Below, one piece after another: positions 35,966 to 46,307 of a stretch of DNA of 64,000 bases (position 1 is the first letter of the stretch; the number at the start of each line of letters is the position of its first letter). Source of the DNA: an uncultured Lachnospiraceae bacterium (GTDB lineage Bacteria; Bacillota; Clostridia; Lachnospirales; Lachnospiraceae); NCBI GenBank assembly GCA_910585075.1, contig CAJUED010000003.1, positions 79,878 through 143,877 on the forward strand. The letters run 5' to 3'. The translations under genes and the position numbers were made by a program. A model generated the notes under the pieces. The model worked only from the letters and a program-made list of their open reading frames with translations, was not told where the DNA came from and ran no database searches.

Positions 35966-37411
35966 TCAAAGGTTTAAGCCAGCCGCCCTGGCCCGGGCAA
36001 CGGCCGTTTCAATCACATCTTCCATATCCTCGGCAAGAATCTGTCCGTCCGCCACGAGCCGCTCTGCGTCCGCCCGTACCAGCTCTGTGTAATGGTTTAA
36101 ATCCCTGTAAAGCTCCTTCAAAAATTCCGGAGAATAATTCTCCTCCCGCCCTGCAAGCACATTGACCGAAGTTTCCCCCGTAGCCGGGTCAGTGCTTTCC
36201 GACCAATTATAATAGGTACATACAGGATAATCGATCATGGGAGTGCGCAGTCCGCCGATGCTGTTCCCAAAAGCATCCTTCATAATTTTACCTCTGCCAT
36301 CCTGGTGCATCCGCTCATAACTTTTCGGCGCAATCCCCTTTTCGCACCACAGGTACAGATTGCGCAGCGCTACATGGAAGGCAAAATATTTATGATAATC
36401 ATTCCTGCAAAAACTGTTTCCGGGAGGCCCTCCGCCTACGCCGCCCATGGCCTTTAATACATCATCATCAAAGGAATTGTAGTCCATGCAGGTGTCCACC
36501 GCGTCGTGGCATCCCCCTGCAATATCCATATATCTGTAACGAAAAGCCGGGTCGTCGCTGTCAGCCCTGCGGGCGCTGTATCCACAGAATCCAAATTCAT
36601 CCCCGGCTTCGCTCTCCGTATTCAGCTCAATCACCGGCGCAGGCGCCAGATTCAGCCGTTTCTGATAAGAGTCAACCACCCTGACACTCTCGTACCGATT
36701 AAGAGGCGTCACCAGAGAACGAACTCCGCCCGTGGACAAATATCCGTCATAGGCATGAGCCTGCGGCCTTTCAAAGCTTGTGACAAACTGGGTAATATAG
36801 CTGCAGGACTGGGACCAGCCTGTGAGATATGTATATTTTACGCCCCAGTCTTTCAGCGGATTTTCCTCTGCATCACTTTTCAAAAGTGCCGGGATCTCTG
36901 TGAGAATATCCCATATATGTCCTGTCTCCTGGTCCTTAGGGCCGGTCACAAGAGGCGGCACATCATTTTCAGGCACAGGCTCCGTTGACGGATTAGGCCA
37001 TGTAAGCGCCCCATATCTCTCCCCATCAAAACGCTTTAAGGCCGCAAATACATTGGGCTTGCTGGTAATCCCCACAAAGACGTCGCCCTGCCGCATCAGA
37101 TATCTGTAAGATTCCGCCCAGACCCGGTCAATATCAAAATTGGCTGTGGAGTTTACTATCTCCACCACCACTCTGCCGCTGAACCTCTCCCTGTCCTTTG
37201 GCAGACGCATGGTCATCCTGTCCGTATACTCACAATCCTTATATTTAATGACAGGTTCTCCATCCTCCCCTGTCTCATAAATATTCGCCGTCCCCGTAAA
37301 CAGAAATTCTCTCTCCTCATATCCATAATCATCCATCTTACAGCGCTTTACCGCGCTGGTAAAGAAATGAGAATTTTCCGTATTAAAAAGCTCTTTCACC
37401 CTCAAAATCAT
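35966..37411 (-). CDS. Alpha/beta-hydrolase domain protein (Abhydrolase_10-like)
   Basis: About 481 residues, soluble. The mid-protein motif TGWSQSCSYITQF has the form of a nucleophile elbow, and TYYNWSES and HDAVDTCMDYNSF may supply other active-site residues. The long form with a beta-rich N-terminus (FSGRVVVEIVNSTANFD) resembles the Abhydrolase_10 family. Likely an esterase, perhaps removing acyl groups from the imported glycoside before or after the neighbouring glycosidase. The ATG at 37411 follows GGGAAGGAGG. Same operon as the glycosidase. Confidence 0.7.
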   Translation of the reverse strand: MILRVKELFNTENSHFFTSAVKRCKMDDYGYEEREFLFTGTANIYETGEDGEPVIKYKDCEYTDRMTMRLPKDRERFSGRVVVEIVNSTANFDIDRVWAESYRYLMRQGDVFVGITSKPNVFAALKRFDGERYGALTWPNPSTEPVPENDVPPLVTGPKDQETGHIWDILTEIPALLKSDAEENPLKDWGVKYTYLTGWSQSCSYITQFVTSFERPQAHAYDGYLSTGGVRSLVTPLNRYESVRVVDSYQKRLNLAPAPVIELNTESEAGDEFGFCGYSARRADSDDPAFRYRYMDIAGGCHDAVDTCMDYNSFDDDVLKAMGGVGGGPPGNSFCRNDYHKYFAFHVALRNLYLWCEKGIAPKSYERMHQDGRGKIMKDAFGNSIGGLRTPMIDYPVCTYYNWSESTDPATGETSVNVLAGREENYSPEFLKELYRDLNHYTELVRADAERLVADGQILAEDMEDVIETAVARARAAGLNL

Positions 37412-37549
37412 GCCTGTTCCTCCTTCCCTTCCTTTTCGCTTCAACTATTTTTATTATACTCTATCTGCTTAAAACTGCATATCACTTTCCGTCACTCATT
37501 CTTCCTGACAGCAAACACATAACGACTCAGTGGTTATCAAAAGCCAGCG

Positions 37550-38533
37550 CTATCCCTCGCTTTTTTTCAGCCGGGCATCCGCCACCTCCCGGCGCACCTG
37601 ATCCGCTTTTCTGCTGTCCGTAATAATCGTATATGTCATCAGTACAAGTAAGAATGCGCTTGTAACCGTACTGTTAAGTTCACTGTCAAACCCAATGGAA
37701 ACCAGTCCAATGGAAATAATACTCATGGTCACAGCCCCCACATAAATCCCTATGGTCATATTTACATATTTGCTGATAAACATGGCAATAAATACACACA
37801 TCAAGGAAGAAAAGGCTGTTCCGATACTGCTTAATCCATTCTGAGCTGTCACTCCCGCCCCTCTTGAAAGGGTAAAAACAGCCGCAATTCCTGCAAAGAT
37901 GGAGCCTATCAAACTGGCCTCCAGATTCACCTTGTGCTCGTTGATCCCAGCTGCCTTGGCCAGATTGGCATTGCCGCCAACTGCCCTTGCGTGTGCCCCA
38001 AACCGGCTCTTTGTCACCAGAAACCACATGATCATTCCTGTCACAATCAGAATAATAAAGTTATAAGGAGCCCCTGCCAGAATCGTTGCATCCCTTCCGA
38101 TTACCGTGCTGCGGTTGGTGGAAAGGACTTCTCCAAGAGATGCCAGTATATAGGTAAGCCCCAGTCCCAAAACCATGGATTTCACCGCAATCAGCTCCTT
38201 GATAAAAGCTTTGGCAAGGCCTATCACCAGAGCTGATACCATGGTAAGCAAAACCATTGCCCAGAATCCGCCTATACTATAAAAAATGGTTGCCATAATT
38301 TCGTACAAAATCATCTCGGCCGCAATGGAAAAATCAAGGGCATCAACGGTCATGGAAAAGCTCATGCCCCAGCCAAGAATACAGGTTGTGATAGATTGAA
38401 CCAAAACCGTATAAACCGTTCCGGTTCCCGACCCCAAAAAGATTGCGGGCCGCAGTATTGAGAAAAATGCGTAGACAATAATCGGTAAACCAAGTCCAAA
38501 TAATGATTTTTTTACGTTATCTAATAGTTTCAT
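37550..38533 (-). CDS. Rbs-type sugar ABC permease
   Basis: 327 residues with 8-10 predicted helices, of the RbsC/BPD_transp_2 family (LIGSIFAGIAAVFTLSRGAG; AMFISKYVNMTIGIYVGAV). Forms the channel with the second permease at 39958. GAGGGATTGAT precedes the ATG. The basic C-terminal tail ends RLKKSEG. It follows the binding-protein gene behind a strong intercistronic hairpin. Confidence 0.9.
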   Translation of the reverse strand: MKLLDNVKKSLFGLGLPIIVYAFFSILRPAIFLGSGTGTVYTVLVQSITTCILGWGMSFSMTVDALDFSIAAEMILYEIMATIFYSIGGFWAMVLLTMVSALVIGLAKAFIKELIAVKSMVLGLGLTYILASLGEVLSTNRSTVIGRDATILAGAPYNFIILIVTGMIMWFLVTKSRFGAHARAVGGNANLAKAAGINEHKVNLEASLIGSIFAGIAAVFTLSRGAGVTAQNGLSSIGTAFSSLMCVFIAMFISKYVNMTIGIYVGAVTMSIISIGLVSIGFDSELNSTVTSAFLLVLMTYTIITDSRKADQVRREVADARLKKSEG

Positions 38534-38601
38534 ATCAATCCCTCATGCTGCCAATCACCCGCAAATGGGTTTCGGCACTAAATTTATCTTTCTCCATTCT
38601 C

Positions 38602-38624
38602 CGGGCGGGATGTCCCCGCCCGGA
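38602..38624 (-). other. GC-rich intercistronic hairpin after the binding-protein gene
   Basis: A perfect 9-bp stem CCGGGCGGG/CCCGCCCGG (38602-38610/38616-38624), loop 5 nt, 28 nt after the SBP stop. No U-run, so it probably protects the SBP message rather than terminating. Confidence 0.65.
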
Positions 38625-38652
38625 TTTCTCTATTCAAATTGCTTATTCTTCT

Positions 38653-39930
38653 TTATTCACTGTGGTGACGTGCCATAATATCATTGTAACTGTAGTTTAA
38701 AACCAACTCGTTAAACGCATCCGCATCAAAATCAGGATTCACAACCTGCAGACACTGCAAAAGCTCGTCCGTATTGTAAACAATCTCATCTGCAATGGCT
38801 GTCCACTGCTCAATCTCCTCGGAGCTGGTCAGCTTGATGTACTGCTGGTTGAAAGAACGTCCTTTTTCAATAAGGGGCGTGCCGTTCATGGCATTTGCCA
38901 CCAGAATTGTCAGATAAACAGGGCCTGTCACATGGGCTCCTGCGTCATAAACCAAAACGCCCTCCTCCGCATAAGTTTCCATATCATCCGGGAAGTCAAT
39001 ACAAGCTACCTTAAAATCCGTCAGTCCTTTAGAAGCGATTGCCTGTGCAACGCCGGGCATAACGAACTGGGTATTGCCGGCAATTACGATGCCTTCCATA
39101 TCAGGATAAGCCGCCAGGAAGTTTTCCACTGTGGTTGCACCGCCCTCTGCGGTCATGGTCACGCTCTGGTCTCTCTGCTCCACAAGGATTTCCATTCCAA
39201 AATCTTCACAAGCCTTCTGAACACCATAGTCACGGCTGTTTTCCTGCATCTCATTGGAAGCAGCAAGACCGATATAACCTAACTTATTGCAGTCATAATT
39301 ATGAAGGGTTTCCATTGCCGCATAGGCCGCATCATTTTCCTGCTGATAGAAGCATCCAAGGAATTTCGGGCTGTCCTGACAGATGGAAAGTGTATCCTCA
39401 CCAAGGGTCTCACAGTCAACGCTCCAGTAAAAGCCATAATAAATTCCTGCATCTTCACATTTCTTTACCGCTGCCGGAGAACCTGCGAACATAAAGCTTA
39501 CCCAAGGCAGCGCCACGCCGTCAACCCCCTGGCTGATCAAGGTATCAAGGGCATCCAGATAATCATCCGGCGTATTTCCTGCCGGCTGAGCCGCTACAGG
39601 TGTTCCACCCAGACTCTCAATCGCTGCTACCAGGTTGTTACGCAGCGGGGTAGTTGTTCCATCCTGGGAACCATTGTCTATGTAGCCCATCTTAAAGGAT
39701 TTCAATTCCACGTCACTTGCTGCTCCTTCGTCTGTGGCTGCCTCACCGGCATCTTCCGCGCCGCTTGCGGTCTCATCCTTAGCTTCCTCTCCTGCGCCTC
39801 CATCTTCTTTGTTCTCCGTGCTCTCTGTGTTACTTTCGGTGCTCTCCGCACCGGCATTTCCTCCGTTACCGCATGCCACCAATGAAAAAGTCATAGTTGC
39901 CGCCAACAGAATTGCCAATACTCTCTTCAT
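38653..39930 (-). CDS. Periplasmic-binding-protein-like sugar-binding lipoprotein
   Basis: About 425 residues. Lipobox in FSLVACGNGG, then an acidic Glu/Ser linker of about 50 residues and a type I periplasmic-binding (RbsB-like) domain starting SFKMGYIDNGSQDG. It would capture a monosaccharide at the cell surface for the two permeases and the double ATPase. The ATG at 39930 has GTGGAGG upstream. It sits between the two permease genes. Confidence 0.9.
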   Translation of the reverse strand: MKRVLAILLAATMTFSLVACGNGGNAGAESTESNTESTENKEDGGAGEEAKDETASGAEDAGEAATDEGAASDVELKSFKMGYIDNGSQDGTTTPLRNNLVAAIESLGGTPVAAQPAGNTPDDYLDALDTLISQGVDGVALPWVSFMFAGSPAAVKKCEDAGIYYGFYWSVDCETLGEDTLSICQDSPKFLGCFYQQENDAAYAAMETLHNYDCNKLGYIGLAASNEMQENSRDYGVQKACEDFGMEILVEQRDQSVTMTAEGGATTVENFLAAYPDMEGIVIAGNTQFVMPGVAQAIASKGLTDFKVACIDFPDDMETYAEEGVLVYDAGAHVTGPVYLTILVANAMNGTPLIEKGRSFNQQYIKLTSSEEIEQWTAIADEIVYNTDELLQCLQVVNPDFDADAFNELVLNYSYNDIMARHHSE

Positions 39931-39957
39931 GCTTTTTTCCTCCACTTTGTGAATAAA

Positions 39958-40911
39958 TTAATCAACATCAAATCTGCTGAGTCTGTCCGTCAAAACCATT
40001 ACTGCCAGGAACAATACACCCTTCATCAGGTTCTGCATACCCACATCAATCATGGCCAGATTCATCCCCTGGGTAAGAAGATTGAGAATCAGCGCGCCCA
40101 AAACCGCACAACCGAACCTCACCTTCGGGCCACCTGTGGTAGCTCCGCCTAAAGCCATTGCCACCATAACGTTAAAGTGGAACATGGTACCGGTAGCCTT
40201 GCTGGCCCCACCGCTTTTACAGATACTGAAGAATGCTATAATTCCAGCTGCAATGCCGGTTACGACAAAGGCAGCAAATTTGTATTTTCCAAGATTGATT
40301 CCTGACTGCTCCGACACCGTACTGCTGGCGCCAAGGGCCTTGCTGTACTTTCCGTAAGTAGTCTTCTGATACAGAATCCATGTGATGATTCCAAACACCA
40401 CAGCCAGCCCTATTTTCAGATAGGCATTGTCAAAATCCAAAAAGGACACCGGTGTTCTAACCGACTGATAATTCGTCAGAGGTCCTAAAAATCCCGCAAT
40501 CACATTTCCGATACACATGGTCAGGAAGAACACCGGAATCGGAAACTTTGCATACATCCCGCCGCTGGCGCATCCCACGATAATACCCACTGCCATTGCT
40601 GCTAAAATAGCAAGGGGTGCACTGAACTGGGATACCGCCGCCGCTGCGATAGCCGACAGGGCAATGTTCGAGGAAAGAGCAAAGTCCTGTTCCCCCTGTG
40701 CAAAAATAAACAGTGACGCCATACATCCAATCAGGTACGGGAAAGAAGCTTCCAGTACATTTTTGATATTTCGAGGTGCGAACAACGCACCCTTTGACAA
40801 AATTCCAAAGAGAATTAATACAAAGGCTAAAATAAGGAACGGATAACCTTTTAAAACCAATCTCTGCCAGCTTATCGCTGATTTTTGTCTTAACTCATTT
40901 TTTCCACTCAT
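39958..40911 (-). CDS. Rbs-type sugar ABC permease
   Basis: About 317 residues with 8-9 helices, RbsC-like (LVLKGYPFLILAFVLILFGIL; VMVAMALGGATTGGPKVRFG carries the family GG loop). Partner of the permease at 37550; the presence of two different permeases implies a heterodimer. The ATG at 40911 lies 5 nt after GGAGG, inside which an earlier in-frame ATG would start, so the longer frame is discounted. Confidence 0.9.
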   Translation of the reverse strand: MSGKNELRQKSAISWQRLVLKGYPFLILAFVLILFGILSKGALFAPRNIKNVLEASFPYLIGCMASLFIFAQGEQDFALSSNIALSAIAAAAVSQFSAPLAILAAMAVGIIVGCASGGMYAKFPIPVFFLTMCIGNVIAGFLGPLTNYQSVRTPVSFLDFDNAYLKIGLAVVFGIITWILYQKTTYGKYSKALGASSTVSEQSGINLGKYKFAAFVVTGIAAGIIAFFSICKSGGASKATGTMFHFNVMVAMALGGATTGGPKVRFGCAVLGALILNLLTQGMNLAMIDVGMQNLMKGVLFLAVMVLTDRLSRFDVD

Positions 40912-41071
40912 CTTCTCCTCCATTCCGAAGCGCTTTTGCCTCTTTTGTAACATCTATACTCACAAACCCAGCGCTGACACGCTCTTTGTCCGATTTCATC
41001 GGACGTTTTCACTAACGCCGCCTGAAAAACAAATGTCTGCTTTACAGTCGCTTGTTTTTCCTTAACAGCTG

Positions 41072-42565
41072 CTATATCATATATTCTATTATCGTTTTTT
41101 CATCAAGCTCCGGGCTTCTGTCAAGAATCTTCGAGATGGAGTAATCTTTCATCACCATAATCCGGTCACTCATGCCTATAAGCTCTGCCAGCTCCTCTGA
41201 AATCATGATGATGGATATTCCTTTCTTTTTCAGCTCCTGCATCAGATTGTAGATTGCTTCCTTCACACCGATATCAATACCACGGGTGGGGCAGTCCATG
41301 ATGATGATTTTGGACTCATTTCCCAGCCACTTTGCCAAAACCACCTTCTGCTTGTTTCCCCCTGACAATGTGGCGCAGTAAGAATGAATGGAGCGCAGCT
41401 TGATGGACAGCTTCTCGGCCCAGGTATATGCCAGCTCCCGCTCATCCTTTGCCTTAATAATTCCTTTATTGACCAATCTCGCCAGCGAAGGGAGACATAT
41501 ATTGTCATCAATGGGAAATTGAAGGATAATCGCCTCAGTGTCACGGTTCTTTGACATATAACCCATCCGTTTCTCCACCGCTACTTTGGGATTTGTAATC
41601 TTTGTCCCGTCAGCAAGGGTTACTGTGCCGCTGTCTAATTTTTCAATTCCAAAAAGCGCTTTTCCCAAGTCATGCATACCGCAGTCGCTAAGGCCTCCGA
41701 TTCCCAGGATTTCTCCCTTATGTAACTCGAAGGTCACGTCTTTGATTTCCGGCGCCGTCAGCGATTCAGCCTTCAAGACCACCTCGTCCTCATAATCCTT
41801 CTCAAAGTCAGGCCTGTAATAATTATCAGAAATCTCACGTCCCACCATCAGCTCACGCAAATCTTTAATCGCCATCTTTTCCTTAGGCAGGGTGGCCACA
41901 AAATGGCCGTCCCTCATGACGGTAACACTGTCGCAGACCTGAATCAGCTCGTCCAGGTCATGGGTGATAAACATAACGGATCCCCCATATCCCTTCACAT
42001 CATCTATGACCTTGTAAAGAATCTCACGCCCTCTTGTTGTGAGCGCATTAGAGGTCTCATCAATGATTAAAAGCTGTGGCTTATCGCACATTGCCTTGGC
42101 AATCTCCACCAGTTTCCGGTCCTCAAGGTTTAACATTGCCGTCTTCACGGAAGGGTCAATATGTCCGGAATATACATTTTTCAAAGCCTCTGCCGCTGCC
42201 TGATTCATTTTTTTGTAGTTGATGCCGAACTTGTCCTCAAACCGCTTTTCCTTATTCAGGAAAATATTACATGCACCGCTGATTTCAGCGATAACACCCG
42301 CCTCCTGTACCACCAGGGCAATCCCGTGAGCGCTGGCCTCCACGGTAGAATGTGGGACGTACTCGCTGCCATTGACATATAGCGTCCCGCTGTCCTTGTT
42401 GTATACCCCCGCAACAACAGAAGAAAAAGTGCTCTTACCGGATCCGTTCTCACCTATGAGTCCCCGAACCTCACCTGCTCTGATTTCCATTGAGAAATCT
42501 GTGACTGCCTTTGTTGCGCCGAAGGTTTTATAAATATTTTCAGCTTTGAGTAATACAGTCTCCAC
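41072..42565 (-). CDS. Rbs/Mgl-type double ATPase of sugar ABC importer
   Basis: About 498 residues with two ATPase domains. Domain 1: GENGSGKST and LLIIDETSNAL; domain 2 has LSGGNKQKVVLAKWL and IIIMDCPTRGIDIG but a GGLSDCGMHDLGKAL instead of a normal Walker A, the usual degenerate second site of this family. The signature LNLEDRKLVEIAKAM of domain 1 is also atypical. Chosen start is GTG 42565 after GGAGGAAGGAAC. First gene of the importer set, preceded by an A/T-rich regulatory region with palindromes. Confidence 0.9.
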   Translation of the reverse strand: METVLLKAENIYKTFGATKAVTDFSMEIRAGEVRGLIGENGSGKSTFSSVVAGVYNKDSGTLYVNGSEYVPHSTVEASAHGIALVVQEAGVIAEISGACNIFLNKEKRFEDKFGINYKKMNQAAAEALKNVYSGHIDPSVKTAMLNLEDRKLVEIAKAMCDKPQLLIIDETSNALTTRGREILYKVIDDVKGYGGSVMFITHDLDELIQVCDSVTVMRDGHFVATLPKEKMAIKDLRELMVGREISDNYYRPDFEKDYEDEVVLKAESLTAPEIKDVTFELHKGEILGIGGLSDCGMHDLGKALFGIEKLDSGTVTLADGTKITNPKVAVEKRMGYMSKNRDTEAIILQFPIDDNICLPSLARLVNKGIIKAKDERELAYTWAEKLSIKLRSIHSYCATLSGGNKQKVVLAKWLGNESKIIIMDCPTRGIDIGVKEAIYNLMQELKKKGISIIMISEELAELIGMSDRIMVMKDYSISKILDRSPELDEKTIIEYMI

Positions 42566-42764
42566 GTTCCTTCCTCCCAACTAAATTTTATTTATTTCTG
42601 TAGATTAAATGTACCATTGATAAAACTATATGTCAAGTATTTATTTAAACTATTTTTATATTTTTTCGCAATTTAAAATCCCATAATTGTATATATTGCA
42701 CAATTACGAGATTTATTTTAGTGTATAATGCTGTATTTCTTTATTTTATTTATTCTTATATCTC

Positions 42765-42836
42765 ACTAAAATTTAGTTATACTTTAGTTTGTTTGCCAAT
42801 GAAACTATATTATATAATATGTTTAACTAAATTTAG
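42765..42836. promoter_or_regulatory. Palindromic operator candidates before the importer operon
   Basis: ACTAAAATTTAGT at 42765-42777 and CTAAATTTAG at 42827-42836 are related palindromes; a half site AACTAAATTTTA lies at 42579-42590. They sit in a 380-bp A/T-rich gap (42566-42945) that has no gene and must hold the importer promoter. One of the two LacI-type regulators flanking the island is the natural candidate binder. Confidence 0.45.
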
Positions 42837-42945
42837 CATTAAAACCATTCTTTGTTTTTAGTATCCATTCATTTACTCTGGCAAAATATATTGTCATGCA
42901 ATCTTCCTGATAAAAGAACTATATTGATTTCAAATTTTTTAAAAC

Positions 42946-44439
42946 CTATTCTCTTTCTCTTGAAATCACTCGCTTTACAGCTTCTTTCCATCCTCCGGAT
43001 TTTGATAATCTCGCTTCACCATTCATTCCAGGAACATATTCTCTGCCTTCCAGTCCCCCAAAGATTTCCTGGTCCCAGACGCCCAAAGCAATTCCGGCCG
43101 CATACGCCGCACCGATTCCTGACAATTCTTCCGTTTCAGGCACTTTCACAACAGCTCCCAGAATATCGCTTTGAAACTGCATCAGATATTCGTTCTTCGT
43201 AGGGCCGCCATCTACCCGCAGCTCGTTCACCCCGATTCCCGCATCCTGGCTCATGGCTTCCACCACATCCATAATTTGATATGCAATGCACTCAAGCCCT
43301 GCCCTCACAATTTCTTTTCTGCCGGTAGTCCGCGTCATTCCAAGTATGGCGGCGCTGGCATGGCTGTCCCAATAAGGGGCCCCAAGTCCGCTGAAGGCAG
43401 GGATAAGATATAAATTATCTTCCTTCAGCGCCTCCTGTGCCAGCTGCTGTGTCTCCTGCGGCGACGTTATCATGTTCATATCATCTTTCAGCCATGTGAT
43501 CACAGCACCCGTATAATTTAAATTTCCCTCCAGGACATAATTCACCTTACCGCCTATGCGCCAGGCCAGGGAGGTCACCACCCCATGGGTGCTTAACACG
43601 GGCTTTTCCCCTATATTCATCATGATGGAAGACCCTGTTCCGTATGTGGCCTTTATCATTCCTGATTTAAGACACCCCTGTCCATATAAGGCTCCGTGGG
43701 AATCCCCCAGCACACCATGAATCGGAACAGGCTTTTCAAACAGTCCCTCAAAGTCCGTTTCCCCAAAGCATGCGTCACTGTCACATACTTCCGCCAGATT
43801 TTCCGGGTCAATCCCAAACAGACCGCAGATTTCTTCATCCCACTTCAATTCAAAAATATTAAACAGCTGTGTCCGTGATGCGTTTGAGTAGTCGGTCTTA
43901 TACGCCTTCCCTTTTGTCAGCTTAAAAACAAGCCAGCTGTCTATTGTGCCGTGACACAGCTGATGCCCGCGGGCCAATTCACCCGCTCCCTTTTCATTTT
44001 CCAATATCCACGCAATTTTGGCAGCCGGGAAATAAGGGGACAGCCTGATTCCGGTCTTTTGGAAAACCAGATCGGCGCAGCCCTTCTTTTCCAGTCTTTC
44101 GCAGATATCCGCCGCCCTGGCGCACTGCCAGACAATCGCATGGCCCAGGGGTTCTCCCGTTTTTCTGTTCCAGGCAAGAGAAGTTTCCCTTTGGTTACTC
44201 AGGCCAATTCCAACTACATTTTCTTTGTCAATCCCGGAAATTGTTATCAAATTTTTAACTGCCTGCACGGTATTTTCATAAATCTCTATCGCATCATGGG
44301 AAACCCAGCCCAGCTCATTAACCATCTGCCTGTGGGGTAAATCTGTTCTACATACCAGTTTTCCCGCTTTGTCAAAAAGCAGAGCCTTGGTTCCCTGGGT
44401 GCTTTGGTCAATGCTTATGATATATTTATCCTGCCCCAT
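42946..44439 (-). CDS. FGGY family sugar kinase
   Basis: 497 residues. N-terminal phosphate loop IISIDQSTQGTKALLFD, then GLSNQRETSLAWNR, the Asp base region GTIDSWLVFKLTKG, GVLGDSHGALYGQG and TYGTGSSIMMNIG, and the C-terminal VDGGPTKNEYLMQFQSDIL. The pattern is near glycerol kinase but the context (isomerase, split transketolase, sugar importer) points to a ketopentose such as apulose or a xylulose/ribulose isomer. AGAGG-type site before the ATG. Last of the transketolase operon. Confidence 0.85.
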   Translation of the reverse strand: MGQDKYIISIDQSTQGTKALLFDKAGKLVCRTDLPHRQMVNELGWVSHDAIEIYENTVQAVKNLITISGIDKENVVGIGLSNQRETSLAWNRKTGEPLGHAIVWQCARAADICERLEKKGCADLVFQKTGIRLSPYFPAAKIAWILENEKGAGELARGHQLCHGTIDSWLVFKLTKGKAYKTDYSNASRTQLFNIFELKWDEEICGLFGIDPENLAEVCDSDACFGETDFEGLFEKPVPIHGVLGDSHGALYGQGCLKSGMIKATYGTGSSIMMNIGEKPVLSTHGVVTSLAWRIGGKVNYVLEGNLNYTGAVITWLKDDMNMITSPQETQQLAQEALKEDNLYLIPAFSGLGAPYWDSHASAAILGMTRTTGRKEIVRAGLECIAYQIMDVVEAMSQDAGIGVNELRVDGGPTKNEYLMQFQSDILGAVVKVPETEELSGIGAAYAAGIALGVWDQEIFGGLEGREYVPGMNGEARLSKSGGWKEAVKRVISRERE

Positions 44440-44455
44440 TTAAAACCTCCATTTT

Positions 44456-45439
44456 TCAACCCAGGCTCTCCACCACCGTTTTCGCAATTCCTTCCCCATT
44501 TAAGCCGTAATAATCAAATACAGCCTGTGACTTCCCGGTAATCACCGGTGCATCAGGCAGAGCCAGATTGATAACCTTCTTCGGGCACTGTGCGGCCACC
44601 ACCTGGCTCACTACAGCTCCCAATCCTCCAAATGGAGAGTGTTCCTCAGCCGTAACCACCAGTTTTGACCTCTCCGCCGCCTTTACAAGGGACTCCGTAT
44701 CCAGAGGTTTCACACAGTACATATCAAGAACCAATGTGCGGATTCCTTTTTCCTTTAAAAGCTCCGCCCCGCGAACTGCAGGCCGTACCATCTCGCCGCA
44801 GGCCACAATCGTCACGTCAACTTCTCCCATCTGTTCCCAGTCCATTTTTCCGCCGGACACGGCTTCCCCTGCATTTCCATCCCGGATAACAACCGCCCGG
44901 TCCATTTCAAAGGGGCAGTCCTCCTGATAAATATCTTCCACAGGGTTTCTGCCCACCCTGATGTAAGCGGGCTTTTCATCCTGTAAAAGGGCCTTCATCA
45001 TGCAGGCCGTCTGAAACCGGTCGCTGGGCAGATAAACCCGCATATTGGGAATAGCCGACATAGCCGCAATGTCCTGGGCCGAATGATGGCTCATACCCAG
45101 CTCTCCATAGCTGATACCGCCGCTGATTCCCACCAGCTTCACATTGGTATTTGAATAGGCCACATCCACCTTGGCCTGCTCGTAACTTCGGGTGGACAAA
45201 AAGCTTGCAGGAGAAAAGCAGAAGGGCTTTTTGCCGCATTTCGCCAATCCTGCGGAAATGCTCACCAGATTCTGCTCCGCAATCCCCACTTCCACGGACT
45301 GTTCCGGGTATTGTTCAAAAAAGGGAGCCATGGACGCCGACCCTCTCGAATCGCTGCAGAGAACCACAATATCCCTGTCCGTCTTTGCCTTCTCAAGGAG
45401 CACGTCACAGATTGCCTTACGGTTTGGTATTTTATTCAT
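44456..45439 (-). CDS. Transketolase, C-terminal subunit
   Basis: 327 residues covering the pyrimidine-binding and C-terminal domains: VEVGIAEQNLVSISAGLA has the catalytic Glu that activates thiamine diphosphate, and TAEEHSPFGGLGAVVSQV marks the C-terminal domain. It works with the separately encoded N-terminal half, overlapping it by 8 nt. Split transketolases are found in many Clostridia, and also in the D-apiose pathway where they cleave apulose 4-phosphate. GGAGGAGG site before the ATG. Confidence 0.9.
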   Translation of the reverse strand: MNKIPNRKAICDVLLEKAKTDRDIVVLCSDSRGSASMAPFFEQYPEQSVEVGIAEQNLVSISAGLAKCGKKPFCFSPASFLSTRSYEQAKVDVAYSNTNVKLVGISGGISYGELGMSHHSAQDIAAMSAIPNMRVYLPSDRFQTACMMKALLQDEKPAYIRVGRNPVEDIYQEDCPFEMDRAVVIRDGNAGEAVSGGKMDWEQMGEVDVTIVACGEMVRPAVRGAELLKEKGIRTLVLDMYCVKPLDTESLVKAAERSKLVVTAEEHSPFGGLGAVVSQVVAAQCPKKVINLALPDAPVITGKSQAVFDYYGLNGEGIAKTVVESLG

Positions 45440-46265
45440 GAAGGGCCTCCTCCTTTCTTCTTGTAAGCTCAGCTTTGATTATCTCGTATTCCTCCCGGCC
45501 AGGTACTTTGTGGTGCCACGCCGCCTTGTTTTCCATGGTCTCGCCGCCTCCAAAGCCTTTGATGGTGTTTGCGATAATGCATGTGGGTTTTTCCTTTTCA
45601 TCCTTCGCCGCTTCCAAAGCCGCATTTAATTCCGGGATGCTGTTGCCATTTACCGAAATCACGTTCCAGTTAAAGCTCCTTATCCTGTCCGCCAGATTTT
45701 CGTGGCTCATAACCTCCTCGGTTCCCCCGGAAATCTGCAACCGGTTTCTGTCAATCACCGCACACAAGTTGGAAAGTTTATAATGGCCTGCCGCCATAAA
45801 GCCCTCCCACACAGAGCCTTCTGCCAGCTCCCCATCTCCCATCACCGTATAAACCCGGCCCTGCCGTCCATCCATGCGCCCTGCAAGGGCCATGCCAACG
45901 CACACCGGCAGCCCATGCCCCAGGGAACCCGAATTCATCTCAATTCCCGGCAGCTTATTGTTGGGATGGCCGATAAATTTTGACCCGAAAGTGGAAAACT
46001 CCCGAATCAACTTTTCCGTATCAAAAAATCCTTTGGCCGCCAGTACAGCATAATAGGCCTCCACCGAATGCCCTTTGCTCATCACAAACATATCCCGCTC
46101 AGGGTCGTCCATATTTTCCGGGCTGATGTTCATCTGCTTAAAATACAGGGTCACCAGAATATCCATAACGCTGAAATCACCGCCGATATGCCCGCCCCCC
46201 GATTGCATAATCATGTCAAGAACCACCTGCCGCAGCTCAAATGATTTTGCTGTCAATTCTCTCAT
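45432..46265 (-). CDS. Transketolase, N-terminal subunit
   Basis: 277 residues. Thiamine-diphosphate domain: GGGHIGGDFSVMDIL, MSKGHSVEAYYAVLAAKG, GSLGHGLPVCVGMALAG and the Mg/ThDP motif VMGDGELAEGSVWEG...VIDRNRLQ. Partner of the C-terminal subunit just downstream. The ATG at 46265 follows GGAGG by 6 nt; a GTG three nt earlier is in frame. With the isomerase and kinase this supplies a three-step conversion of a sugar to pentose-phosphate and glycolytic intermediates. Confidence 0.9.
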   Translation of the reverse strand: MRELTAKSFELRQVVLDMIMQSGGGHIGGDFSVMDILVTLYFKQMNISPENMDDPERDMFVMSKGHSVEAYYAVLAAKGFFDTEKLIREFSTFGSKFIGHPNNKLPGIEMNSGSLGHGLPVCVGMALAGRMDGRQGRVYTVMGDGELAEGSVWEGFMAAGHYKLSNLCAVIDRNRLQISGGTEEVMSHENLADRIRSFNWNVISVNGNSIPELNAALEAAKDEKEKPTCIIANTIKGFGGGETMENKAAWHHKVPGREEYEIIKAELTRRKEEALHE

Positions 46266-46307
46266 CACAATCCTCCATATTTAAAATATCTATCGTTCCA
46301 ACCAGGT